Part shown: in pieces, positions 1 to 8,884 of the stretch
Position numbering within the stretch: position 1 is the stretch's first letter
Layout of the letters: every line of letters starts with the position of its first letter
NCBI GenBank assembly: GCA_027659245.1
Contig: JAQDPW010000002.1
Location: 1-64,000 of the forward strand
From: Streptococcaceae bacterium AM104-57
GTDB taxonomy: Bacteria; Bacillota; Bacilli; Lactobacillales; Streptococcaceae
Direction of reading: 5' to 3'
Length of the DNA: 64,000 nt
Position numbers and translations under genes: made by a program
The notes under the pieces: generated by a model
What the model was told of the DNA's origin: nothing
Database searches by the model: none
The model's input: the letters and a program-made list of their open reading frames with translations, nothing else

Positions 1-549
1 GCTTCTTTAGGAATGGAAGGTAGCTTACTTTTCCGTCTTTCTTTGAATTTAACGGCTCTGGCTAGGTCAATAGGAGCGATAGACAGGTAATCTTTTCGGA
101 TGTGTCGATAGACAGTTGAGGAGCTGACATCAAGGTTATGAGTTTTGAGGATATGATAGATGTGTTGTCCCTTTTTAACCCCATCAGAAATGACTTTGTC
201 CATGTCCCAGAAGGTCTTGGAATTGAGAGGAGTTCCTTCACGAGATTCAACAAGAGTTTGTTCGTACTGCTTTTGAGCTTGCTTAGCGAGATAGAAGATT
301 TTCTGATAGCCACAGTTTTGTCTTCTTTTAGGGCATCCATTACAGACAAAGGTAGCTTTATCAAGCAGAGGGCAAGGGAGTTTATCACATGTAGACTGTC
401 GGACTTGTCTGTTTCGTTTGACTTCTTTGGAAACAGTAGTCGGGTCTTTTAGAATAAGTTGGCCAATAGCTTTGAAGGTTTCACCTCGCTCTAAGCCTAG
501 TTGGATATCATTACGGTCTGAAAGGGCAAGATGTTTATGTTTTGTCATA
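1..549 (-). mobile_element. IS30-family transposase, 5' part, cut by window edge
   Basis: An open frame of 183 codons runs on the minus strand from ATG at 549-547 to base 1 without a stop, so the gene continues outside the window. It begins MTKHKHLALSDRNDIQLGLE and carries an N-terminal helix-turn-helix (LERGETFKAIGQLILKDPTT), then a cysteine pair region (CPLLDKATFVCNGCPKRRQNC). This is the usual N-terminal layout of IS30-family transposases from streptococci; the DDE catalytic core would lie beyond the edge. The reading frame seen is intact. The element lies directly upstream of, and divergent from, dnaG. The terminal inverted repeat was not located with confidence in 550-670. Confidence 0.8.
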
Positions 550-671
550 GTGGACCTCATTTCTAACTCAAACGTCTCACACTTAATTCCACCATAAAAA
601 TCCGTTTTAGACTAATTTCCACTTTGGTCAGGCAAGTGGAAGTTACTTTGAGAAGTTAGCATAGGAAATGG

Positions 672-700
672 TTTACTTTTTTTCAGAAATAAGCTATACT
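672..700 (+). promoter_or_regulatory. Promoter for dnaG-rpoD operon
   Basis: TTTACT (672-677), a 17-nt spacer and TATACT (695-700) form a good vegetative promoter. A second AT-rich hexamer (TAAAAT, about 718-723) lies too close to the gene to be the main start. The promoter sits between the IS30 end and dnaG, so the operon does not depend on the element. Confidence 0.65.
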
Positions 701-737
701 AGTTAGAGTAAACTGTGATAAAATGGAGGTATTGTCT

Positions 738-2498
738 ATGGTTGACAAGAGACTCATCGAAGAGATCAAAAACAATACCAATATTGTCGAAATCATAGGA
801 GAAGTGATTTCCTTACAAAAATCTGGACGGAACTTTTTAGGGCTCTGTCCTTTTCATGGTGAAAAGACCCCTTCCTTCAACGTGGTCGAAGATAAGCAAT
901 TTTACCACTGTTTTGGATGTGGTCGTTCTGGAGATGTTTTTAAGTTTATCGAGGAGTATCAGCAGGTAAGCTTTGCGGATGCAGTGAGGATATTAGCTGA
1001 GAGACTTGGGATTCAGATGGCAGCGCCTGTTCAAGGTTCTGTACAGCCTAGGTCACCCCATCAAAATCTCTACGATATGCATGACAAGGCTGCTCGGTTT
1101 TATCATGCCATCCTCATGACAACTAAGATGGGTGAAGAGGCGAGAAACTATCTCTATAAACGTGGCTTAACAGATGATGTTCTAAAGCATTTTATGATTG
1201 GTTTGGCTCCAGCAGAACGCTCTTATCTCTATCAACGTTTAGCAGATGATTATAGCGAAAATGACTTGCTGGATTCAGGTTTGTTTTACCTATCTGAGAG
1301 TAACCAATTCTTTGATACCTTTCATAATCGCATTATGTTCCCGCTCTCAAATGATCAAGGAAAGGTGATTGCCTTTTCTGGTCGAGTATGGCAGGAGGCC
1401 GATTCTCAAACTGGAAAGTATAAAAATAGTCGAGCGACGGCAATTTTTAACAAGAGTTACGAATTATATCATTTGGAGAGGGGAAAAAAAGGATCGGGCA
1501 AGGCTCCTGAAATCTACCTGATGGAAGGGTTTATGGATGTCATTGCGGCTTATCGCGCTGGTATTGAAAATGCAGTTGCTTCTATGGGTACCGCACTGAC
1601 GAGTGAACATGTGGAGCATCTGAAACGCTTTACTAAAAAGGTTATCGTCACTTATGACGGAGATAAGGCTGGGCAAGCTGCCACAGCGAAAGCCTTGGAT
1701 GAGCTTAAAGATTTACCTGTCCAAGTCGTCCAGATTCCTGACGCAATGGATCCGGATGAATATCTGCAGAAAAACTCTCCTCAAGACTTAGCTTATCTAT
1801 TAACCAATACACGCATTAGTCCTGTTGAGTTTTACATTCATCATTTCAGACCTGAAAATAGTGAAAATCTACAAGCTCAGATTGAATTTATAGAGAAAAT
1901 TGCCCCCTTAATCGCCAAGGAACCCTCTATCACAGCTCAGAATTCCTACATTCACATTTTGACGGATCACTTGCCATCTTTTGACTATCAGCAAGTCGAA
2001 CATATTGTCAATGAAAGTCGTGTCAGACAGAGAAAGGAGAAGGTCAAGGAGACCTATAGTCCGAGTCCTGTCACTATGTCTGTTACCAAGCAGCTGACAG
2101 CAGTGATGAGAGCGGAAGCCCATATCCTCTACCGAATGATGGAACATCCCTTGGTGCTTAATGACTATCGTTTAAGAGAGGATTTTATCTTTGAAACTCC
2201 AGAGTTTCAGACCTTGTATGGACTCTTGATTGATAATGGAAGTATCTCATCTGAGGATTTGGCTCATCAGACTATAGAAGTGGAGAGTGCGTGGTATCAA
2301 GTCCTAGCCTTAGATTTGCCACCTGAGATGTCCCCTCACGAGTTAGCCGAAGTGGAAAAGTCTAGAAAAAGAGCTCTTTTGAATCAGGAAAATCTGCAAA
2401 TTAAAAAGAAAGTTCAGGAAGCTAGCCATGTCGGTGATACAGACACCGCATTAGAAGAGCTAGAACGCTTAATTGCCCAAAAAAGAAGAATGGAGTAA
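738..2498 (+). CDS. dnaG: DNA primase DnaG
   Basis: Synthesises RNA primers at the replication fork together with the DnaB-type helicase. The 586-aa product has the CHC2 zinc-binding domain at the N terminus (Cys37, His40, Cys58, Cys61), then the catalytic Toprim region with EGFMDVIAA and [10 protein letters not shown] (acidic metal-binding residues), and a helicase-interacting C-terminal part. I chose ATG 738 (MVDKRLIEE) over the upstream in-frame ATG 723, because GGAGG at 725-729 is then a well placed ribosome binding site; this start gives the length I recall for the pneumococcal protein. rpoD follows after 2 nt, the classic macromolecular-synthesis arrangement without rpsU. Confidence 0.97.
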   Translation: MVDKRLIEEIKNNTNIVEIIGEVISLQKSGRNFLGLCPFHGEKTPSFNVVEDKQFYHCFGCGRSGDVFKFIEEYQQVSFADAVRILAERLGIQMAAPVQGSVQPRSPHQNLYDMHDKAARFYHAILMTTKMGEEARNYLYKRGLTDDVLKHFMIGLAPAERSYLYQRLADDYSENDLLDSGLFYLSESNQFFDTFHNRIMFPLSNDQGKVIAFSGRVWQEADSQTGKYKNSRATAIFNKSYELYHLERGKKGSGKAPEIYLMEGFMDVIAAYRAGIENAVASMGTALTSEHVEHLKRFTKKVIVTYDGDKAGQAATAKALDELKDLPVQVVQIPDAMDPDEYLQKNSPQDLAYLLTNTRISPVEFYIHHFRPENSENLQAQIEFIEKIAPLIAKEPSITAQNSYIHILTDHLPSFDYQQVEHIVNESRVRQRKEKVKETYSPSPVTMSVTKQLTAVMRAEAHILYRMMEHPLVLNDYRLREDFIFETPEFQTLYGLLIDNGSISSEDLAHQTIEVESAWYQVLALDLPPEMSPHELAEVEKSRKRALLNQENLQIKKKVQEASHVGDTDTALEELERLIAQKRRME

Positions 2499-2500
2499 GA

Positions 2501-3610
2501 ATGGCAACAAAACAAAAAGAAGTAACAACCTTTGACGTCCAAGTAGCGGAATTTATTCGCAATCATAAAAAAACTGGTACAGCAACTGATGATGAAATCA
2601 ATAACGCCCTCGTAATTCCCTTCACTTTAGATGTGGAAGGTATTGAGAATCTTTTGCAACGCATTCAAGATGCTGGTATCTCAATTACGGACAACGAAGG
2701 AAATCCAAGTGCGCGTGTTTTGAGCACTGAGGAAGAACCAGAGTTGACTGATGAAGATTTGATTGGTTCAACCTCTGCTAAGGTCAATGACCCTGTCCGT
2801 ATGTATTTGAAAGAAATCGGGGTTGTGCCTCTGCTTACAAATGAAGAGGAAAAAGAGTTGGCCCTTGCTGTTGAAGCAGGTGACATCGAAGCGAAACAAC
2901 GCCTTGCAGAAGCTAACCTTCGTCTGGTTGTTTCTATCGCTAAACGTTATGTTGGACGTGGAATGCAGTTCCTTGACTTGATCCAAGAAGGAAACATGGG
3001 CTTGATGAAGGCCGTTGATAAATTTGACTACTCTAAAGGTTTCAAATTCTCAACTTACGCAACTTGGTGGATTCGTCAAGCCATTACTCGTGCCATTGCT
3101 GACCAAGCTCGTACCATCCGTATCCCAGTTCACATGGTGGAAACCATTAACAAGCTTGTTCGTGAACAACGTAATCTTCTTCAAGAATTGGGACAAGATC
3201 CGACTCCTGAACAAATTGCTGAACGTATGGGTATGACATCGGATAAGGTTCGTGAAATCCTCAAGATTGCCCAAGAACCGGTTTCCCTTGAGACGCCAAT
3301 CGGTGAAGAGGACGACAGCCATCTTGGTGATTTTATCGAGGACGAAGTGATTGAAAATCCAGTGGACTACACAACTCGTATCGTCTTGCGTGAACAGTTG
3401 GATGAAGTGTTAGACACATTGACTGATCGTGAAGAAAATGTCTTGCGTCTCCGCTTTGGTCTTGATGATGGGAAAATGCGTACTCTTGAAGATGTTGGTA
3501 AAGTCTTTAACGTAACGCGTGAACGTATCCGTCAGATTGAAGCCAAAGCTTTGAGAAAACTTCGCCAGCCAAGTCGAAGCAAACCACTTCGTGATTTCAT
3601 TGAAGATTAA
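2501..3610 (+). CDS. rpoD: Primary sigma factor RpoD (sigma A)
   Basis: The housekeeping sigma subunit of RNA polymerase. At 369 aa it has the length usual for low-GC Gram-positives. Visible are region 1.2 ([11 protein letters not shown]), regions 2.1-2.4 with [33 protein letters not shown] and [17 protein letters not shown] (-10 recognition), region 3 ([12 protein letters not shown]), and the region 4.2 helix-turn-helix [20 protein letters not shown] (-35 recognition). The gene starts 2 nt after dnaG, with GGAG overlapping the dnaG stop, so translation is probably coupled. Confidence 0.98.
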   Translation: MATKQKEVTTFDVQVAEFIRNHKKTGTATDDEINNALVIPFTLDVEGIENLLQRIQDAGISITDNEGNPSARVLSTEEEPELTDEDLIGSTSAKVNDPVRMYLKEIGVVPLLTNEEEKELALAVEAGDIEAKQRLAEANLRLVVSIAKRYVGRGMQFLDLIQEGNMGLMKAVDKFDYSKGFKFSTYATWWIRQAITRAIADQARTIRIPVHMVETINKLVREQRNLLQELGQDPTPEQIAERMGMTSDKVREILKIAQEPVSLETPIGEEDDSHLGDFIEDEVIENPVDYTTRIVLREQLDEVLDTLTDREENVLRLRFGLDDGKMRTLEDVGKVFNVTRERIRQIEAKALRKLRQPSRSKPLRDFIED

Positions 3611-3627
3611 GTTAAAGGAGAGTGAAG

Positions 3628-3957
3628 ATGGCTTACACAGAAGAACAGATTGAAAATATCAAAACACGTATTTTAACAGCCCTAGAAGAAGTGATTGACC
3701 CAGAATTGGGAATTGATATCGTCAATCTAGGCTTGATCTACGAGATTCGTTTTGATGGCGATACAGGTGAGACTGAAATTGATATGACCTTAACAACCAT
3801 GGGTTGTCCCTTGGCAGATCTCTTAACCGACCAAATCTATGATGCTATGACGGACGTTCCAGAGGTTACTAACGTTGAAGTCAAATTAGTTTGGTATCCA
3901 GCTTGGACGGTTGAAAAAATGAGCCGTTATGCTCGTATCGCTTTAGGTATCAAGTAA
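3628..3957 (+). CDS. MIP18/PaaD-like (DUF59) iron-sulfur assembly family protein
   Basis: A 109-aa single-domain protein of the MIP18 (DUF59) family, whose members (SufT, PaaD, eukaryotic CIA2) help deliver or mature Fe-S clusters. The family signature is clear: EVIDPELGIDIVNLGLIYEI near the N terminus, and TTMGCPLADLLTDQI with the single conserved Cys. The start is ATG 3628, with AAAGGAGAG at 3614-3622; a GTG six bases upstream is less likely. It is 17 nt behind rpoD and ends just before a terminator, so it closes the operon. The exact client in streptococci, which lack a large Fe-S proteome, is unknown to me. Confidence 0.85.
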   Translation: MAYTEEQIENIKTRILTALEEVIDPELGIDIVNLGLIYEIRFDGDTGETEIDMTLTTMGCPLADLLTDQIYDAMTDVPEVTNVEVKLVWYPAWTVEKMSRYARIALGIK

Positions 3958-3967
3958 ATAAATTATA

Positions 3968-4025
3968 AAAAGAGAAATAGTGTAGACGCCAGGAAATTCC
4001 CAGCTTTTATACTATCTCTCTTTTA
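3968..4025 (+). terminator. Terminator of the dnaG-rpoD operon
   Basis: The arm AGAGAAATAGT (3971-3981) pairs with ACTATCTCTCT (4011-4021) with one mismatch, followed by TTTT. The long apical loop makes it imperfect, but the U tract and position fit an intrinsic terminator. Confidence 0.6.
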
Positions 4026-4050
4026 ATTTGCTGATTTTATTTGAAGAAAA

Positions 4051-4059
4051 TGGTATAAT
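4051..4059 (+). promoter_or_regulatory. Extended -10 promoter directly in front of cpoA
   Basis: TG-G-TATAAT (4051-4059) is a perfect extended -10. Seven bases separate it from ATG 4067, which places the expected transcription start at or within a base of the start codon. No -35 hexamer at standard spacing is obvious (TTGCTG at 4028 is 20 nt away). Confidence 0.6.
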
Positions 4060-4066
4060 GGTTACT

Positions 4067-5110
4067 ATGGAAAAAGAGAAATTACGCATCAATATGCTAA
4101 GTTCAAGTGAAAAAGTGGCGGGCCAAGGTGTGTCTGGTGCATACCGTGAACTGGTACAGCTTTTAAAACGAGATGCGAAAGACCAACTGATCGTAACAGA
4201 AAATCTTCCAATCGAAGCGGACGTTACTCATTTTCATACCATTGATTTCCCCTATTATTTATCGACCTTTCAGAAAAAACGTTCTGGACGTAAGATTGGC
4301 TATGTTCACTTCTTACCTGATACCTTGGAAGGTAGTTTGAAGATTCCATTCTTCTTAAAGGGGATTGTCAAACGCTATGTATTTTCTTTTTATGACCGTA
4401 TGGAGCATCTGGTTGTGGTCAATCCTACTTTCATTGAGGATTTGGTGGCTGCTGGAATTCCACGTGAAAAAGTGACCTATATTCCTAACTTTGTCAATAA
4501 AGAAAAATGGCATTCACTTCCTATAGAGCAAGTTGAACAACTTCGTAAAGATATGGGAATTGATGAGAATCAGTTTGTAGTCGTTGGTGCAGGTCAGGTT
4601 CAGAAGCGTAAAGGAATAGATGACTTTATCACTCTAGCTGAGGAATTACCTGATATCACTTTTATTTGGGCTGGTGGCTTCTCTTTTGGGGGAATAACCG
4701 ATGGTTATGAACGCTATAAAAAGATTATGGATAATCCTCCAGAGAATCTGATTTTCCCTGGGATTGTTGATCCAGAACGGATGAGAGAACTCTATGCCTT
4801 GGCTGATCTTTTCTTGCTTCCAAGTTATAACGAGCTCTTTCCAATGACTATTTTAGAGGCAGCAAGTTGTGAAGCTCCCATTATGCTTCGTGATTTGGAT
4901 CTATACAAGGTCATTCTGGAGGGAAATTACAGACCAACTACTGATGTGGATGAGATGAAAGAAGCTATATTGGACTATCGGGAGCATCCAGAAGCTCTGA
5001 GAGAATTGAAAGAAAAGGCAAAGGCTATTTCAAGAGAATACTCAGAAGAGCATTTGCTTGAAATCTGGCTTAAATTTTATCGGGAGCAAGCAGCTTTAGG
5101 AAAAAAATGA
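4067..5110 (+). CDS. cpoA: Glycolipid glycosyltransferase CpoA (GT4)
   Basis: A GT-B, GT4-family transferase matching pneumococcal CpoA, which adds the second sugar (galactose) to glucosyl-diacylglycerol to make the glycolipid that also anchors lipoteichoic acid. The acceptor half carries GQGVSGAYRELV. The nucleotide-sugar half shows VVGAGQVQKRKGIDDFI, then SYNELFPMTILEAASCEAP, the GT4 EX7E-type signature. Candidate starts are ATG 4067 (MEKEKLRINML, 347 aa) and ATG 4058, which lies inside the -10 hexamer and so cannot be in a transcript from that promoter. No Shine-Dalgarno precedes 4067. The partner transferase starts 8 nt downstream. Confidence 0.88.
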   Translation: MEKEKLRINMLSSSEKVAGQGVSGAYRELVQLLKRDAKDQLIVTENLPIEADVTHFHTIDFPYYLSTFQKKRSGRKIGYVHFLPDTLEGSLKIPFFLKGIVKRYVFSFYDRMEHLVVVNPTFIEDLVAAGIPREKVTYIPNFVNKEKWHSLPIEQVEQLRKDMGIDENQFVVVGAGQVQKRKGIDDFITLAEELPDITFIWAGGFSFGGITDGYERYKKIMDNPPENLIFPGIVDPERMRELYALADLFLLPSYNELFPMTILEAASCEAPIMLRDLDLYKVILEGNYRPTTDVDEMKEAILDYREHPEALRELKEKAKAISREYSEEHLLEIWLKFYREQAALGKK

Positions 5111-5118
5111 GGTAGTAT

Positions 5119-6435
5119 ATGCGAATTGGATTATTTACAGATACTTATTTCCCACAGGTGTCGGGTGTTGCGACCAGTATTCGAACCTTAAAAACAGAGC
5201 TTGAAAAGCAAGGACATGCAGTCTTTATCTTCACGACAACCGATAAGGATGTCAATCGTTATGAAGACTGGCAGATTATCCGTATCCCTAGTGTTCCTTT
5301 CTTTGCCTTTAAGGATCGACGTTTCGCCTATCGTGGATTTACAAAAGCTCTTGAGATTGCTAAACAGTATCAACTAGACATTATTCATACGCAAACTGAA
5401 TTTTCTCTTGGTTTATTAGGGATTTGGATTGCGCGTGAATTGCAGATTCCAGTCATTCACACCTATCATACCCAGTATGAAGACTATGTTCACTACATTG
5501 CTAAGGGCTTGTTAATTCGTCCTAGCATGGTCAAGTATCTTGTAAGGGGATTTCTTCATGATGTTGATGGAGTGATTTGTCCAAGTGAAATTGTGCGAGA
5601 CCTCCTATCAGATTATAAGGTCAAAGTAGAAAAACGAGTTATTCCTACAGGGATTGAGCTAGCCAAGTTTGAACGACCTGAGATTGGACCAGAACATATC
5701 GTAGACTTACGTGATAAATTAGGCATTAAGAAAGATGAAAAGATGCTTCTTAGTCTTTCCCGGGTGTCTTACGAAAAGAACATTCAAGCTGTTTTGGCAG
5801 CACTTCCAGATGTTCTAAAAGAAGAGCAAAATGTTAAATTAGTCGTTGCTGGAGATGGACCTTATCTGGAAAACCTCAAGGAGCAAGCAGAAGATTTGCA
5901 GATTCAGGATTCTGTTATCTTTACAGGTATGATCGCTCCAAGCGAGACAGCACTTTACTATAAGGCGGCTGATTTCTTCATTTCAGCTTCAACTAGTGAG
6001 ACGCAAGGCTTGACCTATCTTGAAAGTCTTGCAAGTAAGACTCCGGTAATAGCTCATGGAAATCCTTATCTAGATAATTTGATTAGCGATAAGATGTTTG
6101 GAACTCTTTATTATGAAGAGAGAGATTTAGCAGGGGCTATTTTAGAAGCTTTAATTGCAACTCCAAAGATGGATGAAAAACTTTTGGCTGAAAAATTGTA
6201 TGAAATTTCAGCTGAGAATTTTGCTAAGAGAGTCCATGAGTTTTATTTGGATGCTATCATCTCAAACAATTTTGAAAAAGAATTAACTCGTGATGAGCCG
6301 ATGACACAACGGATTTTAAAGACAGTATTTTACTTGCCACAGCAGGCAGTTTCAGTTCCAGTCAAAAGTTCTAAACGAATGTTAAAAGCATCCAAGAAAC
6401 AGTTGAATGATTTGAGAGATTATTGGAATGACTAA
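5119..6435 (+). CDS. 1,2-diacylglycerol 3-alpha-glucosyltransferase (GT4)
   Basis: A 438-aa GT4 transferase, the partner of CpoA in pneumococcus; it puts the first glucose on diacylglycerol at the membrane. It begins MRIGLFTDTYFPQVSGVATSIRT, the typical N-terminal GT4 loop. It continues with VVAGDGPYLENLKEQ (nucleotide-sugar site) and SASTSETQGLTYLESLASKTP, the E-X7-E catalytic motif. The C-terminal 60 residues are basic (KSSKRMLKASKKQLNDL), fitting peripheral membrane binding. Ribosome binding site GAGGT lies at 5109-5113, 8 nt after the cpoA stop. Because the two transferases form one short operon, precursor and second-step enzyme would be made together. Confidence 0.87.
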   Translation: MRIGLFTDTYFPQVSGVATSIRTLKTELEKQGHAVFIFTTTDKDVNRYEDWQIIRIPSVPFFAFKDRRFAYRGFTKALEIAKQYQLDIIHTQTEFSLGLLGIWIARELQIPVIHTYHTQYEDYVHYIAKGLLIRPSMVKYLVRGFLHDVDGVICPSEIVRDLLSDYKVKVEKRVIPTGIELAKFERPEIGPEHIVDLRDKLGIKKDEKMLLSLSRVSYEKNIQAVLAALPDVLKEEQNVKLVVAGDGPYLENLKEQAEDLQIQDSVIFTGMIAPSETALYYKAADFFISASTSETQGLTYLESLASKTPVIAHGNPYLDNLISDKMFGTLYYEERDLAGAILEALIATPKMDEKLLAEKLYEISAENFAKRVHEFYLDAIISNNFEKELTRDEPMTQRILKTVFYLPQQAVSVPVKSSKRMLKASKKQLNDLRDYWND

Positions 6436-6461
6436 GGTCTTCGAAGAAAGGAAATGAAGAA

Positions 6462-6653
6462 ATGAAAAAGAAATTTATGAGAAGCAGTCGAGATCAAAAA
6501 ATTGGTGGAGTATGCGCTGGTTTAGCTAATTATTTTGATATTGATCCGACAATCGTACGTGTGATCTGGGGAGTTCTAGCTTTTTGTTATGGTAGCGGAC
6601 TTATTGCTTACTTAATCTTGTGGGCAATTGCTCCAGTCTCGGAAGAGTATTAA
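6462..6653 (+). CDS. PspC-domain small membrane protein
   Basis: A 63-aa protein that is essentially one PspC domain: RSSRDQKIGGVCAGLANYFDIDPTIVRVIW, then a hydrophobic helix (GVLAFCYGSGLIAYLILWAIAP). PspC (phage-shock C) domains sit in the inner membrane and often sense or bind envelope-stress partners. GAAAGG at 6446-6451 is the ribosome binding site. It follows the glycolipid transferase by 26 nt and may be co-transcribed. No partner PspA is in the window. Confidence 0.8.
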   Translation: MKKKFMRSSRDQKIGGVCAGLANYFDIDPTIVRVIWGVLAFCYGSGLIAYLILWAIAPVSEEY

Positions 6654-6683
6654 AAATAGGGAATTTTAGAAAAGGAGAAAATA

Positions 6684-6818
6684 ATGGCATTTGGTGATAA
6701 TGGAAAACGTAAAAAAACATTTTTTGAGAAATTGACACTATTCGTCGTTTTGATTATGTTGTTCGTAACCTTAGCAGGTATCTTTGCTACAGCCATCGGT
6801 GTATTTAGCAGATTTTAA
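6684..6818 (+). CDS. DUF4044-type 44-aa membrane protein
   Basis: A very short gene preceded by AAGGAG (6672-6677) at good spacing. The product begins MAFGDNGKRKKTFFEKLTLF and then has one hydrophobic helix (FVVLIMLFVTLAGIFATAIGVF). The basic N terminus followed by a single transmembrane span is the DUF4044 pattern seen in lactic-acid bacteria. Function unknown. It lies 30 nt after the PspC gene, so the two small membrane proteins probably share a message with the glycolipid transferases. Confidence 0.75.
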   Translation: MAFGDNGKRKKTFFEKLTLFVVLIMLFVTLAGIFATAIGVFSRF

Positions 6819-6855
6819 AATGCTAGATTTTCTAGCAAGTAGTAATAGTTGGTGA

Positions 6856-6877
6856 CTGGGATTTCCCAGCCCTTTTT
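6856..6877 (+). terminator. Intrinsic terminator before obgE
   Basis: CTGGGA-TT-TCCCAG (6856-6869) is a perfect stem followed by CCCTTTTT. A second small hairpin (GCTAGATTTTCTAGC, 6822-6836) lies just upstream. Confidence 0.8.
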
Positions 6878-6893
6878 AAAGTGAGAAAAGAAT

Positions 6894-8204
6894 ATGAGTA
6901 TGTTTTTAGATACAGCCAAGATTAAGGTCAAGGCTGGAAATGGCGGTGATGGGATGGTTGCCTTTCGCCGTGAAAAATATGTCCCTAATGGAGGACCATG
7001 GGGTGGTGACGGTGGCCGTGGTGGTAACGTTGTTTTCGTTGTAGATGAAGGTTTACGTACCCTTATGGATTTCCGTTACAATCGTCATTTTAAAGCCCAG
7101 TCAGGTGAAAAAGGAATGACTAAAGGAATGCACGGACGCGGTGCAGAAGACTTGATTGTCCGAGTACCTCAAGGTACAACTGTGCGTGATGCAGAAACTG
7201 GAAAAGTTATCACTGACTTGATTGAGCACGGCCAAGAGTTTATCGTTGCTCACGGTGGTCGAGGTGGTCGTGGGAATATCCGTTTTGCGACACCAAAAAA
7301 TCCTGCTCCAGAGATCTCTGAGAATGGAGAACCAGGTCAGGAACGTGAGTTACAGTTAGAACTTAAAATCCTTGCGGATGTTGGTTTGGTTGGCTTCCCT
7401 TCAGTTGGAAAATCAACTCTGCTCAGCGTAATTACCTCTGCAAAACCTAAAATCGGTGCCTACCACTTTACAACAATCGTTCCTAATCTTGGTATGGTCC
7501 GTACTCAATCAGGTGAGTCATTTGCAGTGGCAGACCTTCCTGGTTTGATCGAAGGTGCTAGTCAAGGTGTGGGCTTGGGAACTCAGTTCCTTCGCCATAT
7601 TGAGCGTACTCGCGTTATCCTTCACATCATTGATATGTCAGCCAGTGAAGGACGTGATCCTTACGAAGATTATCTAGCTATTAACAAAGAGTTGGAATCT
7701 TATAACCTTCGTCTTATGGAACGTCCCCAAATCATTGTTGCTAATAAGATGGATATGCCAGAAAGCAAAGAAAACCTTGAAGAATTCAAGAAAAAATTGG
7801 CAGCTAACTATGATGAGTTCGAGGACTTACCAGCCATCTTCCCAATCTCTGGTTTGACTAAGCAAGGTCTTGCACCTTTACTAGATGCAACAGCTGAACT
7901 TCTTGATAAGACACCAGAATTTCTTCTTTATGATGAGTCAGAGATGGAAGAAGAAGTTTATTATGGCTTTGACGAAGATGAAAAACCATTTGAAATTAGT
8001 CGTGATGACGATGCAACTTGGGTACTTTCAGGTGAAAAACTCATTAAACTCTTTAACATGACTAACTTTGATCGTGATGAGTCTGTCATGAAGTTTGCTC
8101 GTCAGTTGCGTGGTATGGGTGTTGATGAAGCTCTCCGTGCCCGTGGTGCCAAGGATGGAGATCTAGTTCGTATCGGCAAATTTGAGTTTGAGTTTGTAGA
8201 CTAG
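6894..8204 (+). CDS. obgE: Obg GTPase (ribosome assembly, CgtA)
   Basis: An essential GTPase that binds the 50S subunit and takes part in ribosome assembly and stress signalling. The 436-aa order is the glycine-rich Obg fold ([14 protein letters not shown] ... [14 protein letters not shown]), the G domain with P-loop GFPSVGKST, switch [12 protein letters not shown] and NKMD, then the C-terminal OCT domain ending [20 protein letters not shown] 6894 (MSMFLD) and 6900 are both possible; the first matches the pneumococcal annotation I recall. The ribosome binding site is weak (GAGAAAAG). A terminator ends only 16 nt upstream, and I see no promoter between it and the gene. Confidence 0.97.
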   Translation: MSMFLDTAKIKVKAGNGGDGMVAFRREKYVPNGGPWGGDGGRGGNVVFVVDEGLRTLMDFRYNRHFKAQSGEKGMTKGMHGRGAEDLIVRVPQGTTVRDAETGKVITDLIEHGQEFIVAHGGRGGRGNIRFATPKNPAPEISENGEPGQERELQLELKILADVGLVGFPSVGKSTLLSVITSAKPKIGAYHFTTIVPNLGMVRTQSGESFAVADLPGLIEGASQGVGLGTQFLRHIERTRVILHIIDMSASEGRDPYEDYLAINKELESYNLRLMERPQIIVANKMDMPESKENLEEFKKKLAANYDEFEDLPAIFPISGLTKQGLAPLLDATAELLDKTPEFLLYDESEMEEEVYYGFDEDEKPFEISRDDDATWVLSGEKLIKLFNMTNFDRDESVMKFARQLRGMGVDEALRARGAKDGDLVRIGKFEFEFVD

Positions 8205-8213
8205 GAGATAGCT

Positions 8214-8378
8214 ATGGGAGATAAACCGATATCTTTCCGAGATGCTGATGGAAATTTTGTTTCTGCAGCAGACGTCTGGAATGAGAAAAAATTAGAAGAA
8301 CTCTTTAATCGTCTCAATCCAAATCGTGCTTTGAGACTAGCAAGAACTAAAAAGCAAGCTGAAAATAGCAAATCATAA
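8214..8378 (+). CDS. Conserved 54-aa hypothetical protein after obgE
   Basis: ATG 8214 follows AGGAGATAG by a few bases and lies 9 nt after the obgE stop. The product starts MGDKPISFRDADGNFVSAAD and ends with a basic tail (RALRLARTKKQAENSKS). It has no signal peptide or membrane span, and I recognise no domain. The tight spacing, good ribosome binding site and a terminator 5 nt after the stop argue that it is a real gene in the obg transcription unit. Confidence 0.65.
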   Translation: MGDKPISFRDADGNFVSAADVWNEKKLEELFNRLNPNRALRLARTKKQAENSKS

Positions 8379-8382
8379 AATT

Positions 8383-8412
8383 AACCCGTGATGATAGTCA
8401 TCACGGGTTTTT
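8383..8412. terminator. Strong terminator between obgE unit and argR
   Basis: A 12-bp perfect stem (AACCCGTGATGA / TCATCACGGGTT) with a TAG loop is followed by TTTTTG on the plus strand and TTAATTTTATG on the minus strand. It can serve both converging units. Confidence 0.9.
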
Positions 8413-8413
8413 G

Positions 8414-8884
8414 TTACCGATCAAAAAATAGAGGTGGTGCAAATTGTTTGAGGCGTTCAAAGCAAGATTGAGCTTGTTCTTTATCCTCGCAGATAACCAA
8501 ACAGACATCATTGCCACAGATAGTAGCCACAATTTCAGGGAAGTTTAGGGCATCTAAGATGGATCCAAAGGATTGTGCCAAACCTGGATAGGTTTTGATG
8601 ACAACCTGGTGTTGAACAGGATGCATCATGTAGAGAGCTTCCTCCATATACACTTCTAGCCGTTTTTCCCACTTTGATGTGGAACCAGTGTTGATTGCAT
8701 AATAGGAGTGTTCACCTTCACGAATTTTAGAGAGGTTCATCAGATTGATGTCTCGTGAAAGCGTTGCTTGTGTGACATGGACTCCGTTTTCAATCAGTAG
8801 TTCTTGTAGCTCAGTTTGGGTATGAATCTTTTGCTTAGTGATTAGGGCTCGGATGAGCTGGTGTCTTTGTTCGGCCTTGTTCAT
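8414..8884 (-). CDS. argR: ArgR/AhrC-family arginine repressor
   Basis: A transcription factor that senses arginine and controls arginine synthesis and catabolism genes. At 156 aa it has the family length. It has an N-terminal winged helix ([20 protein letters not shown] ... [10 protein letters not shown], the ArgR SR-type recognition helix), then the C-terminal oligomerisation and ligand domain with [11 protein letters not shown] near the arginine-binding Asp region. The SD AGGGAGGT at about 8893-8900 fixes the start and lies inside the end of pepX, whose frame overlaps this gene by 50 bp. The pairing argR-pepX is also pneumococcal. Streptococci carry several ArgR paralogues; which one this is cannot be told from the window alone. 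Confidence 0.9.
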   Translation of the reverse strand: MNKAEQRHQLIRALITKQKIHTQTELQELLIENGVHVTQATLSRDINLMNLSKIREGEHSYYAINTGSTSKWEKRLEVYMEEALYMMHPVQHQVVIKTYPGLAQSFGSILDALNFPEIVATICGNDVCLVICEDKEQAQSCFERLKQFAPPLFFDR

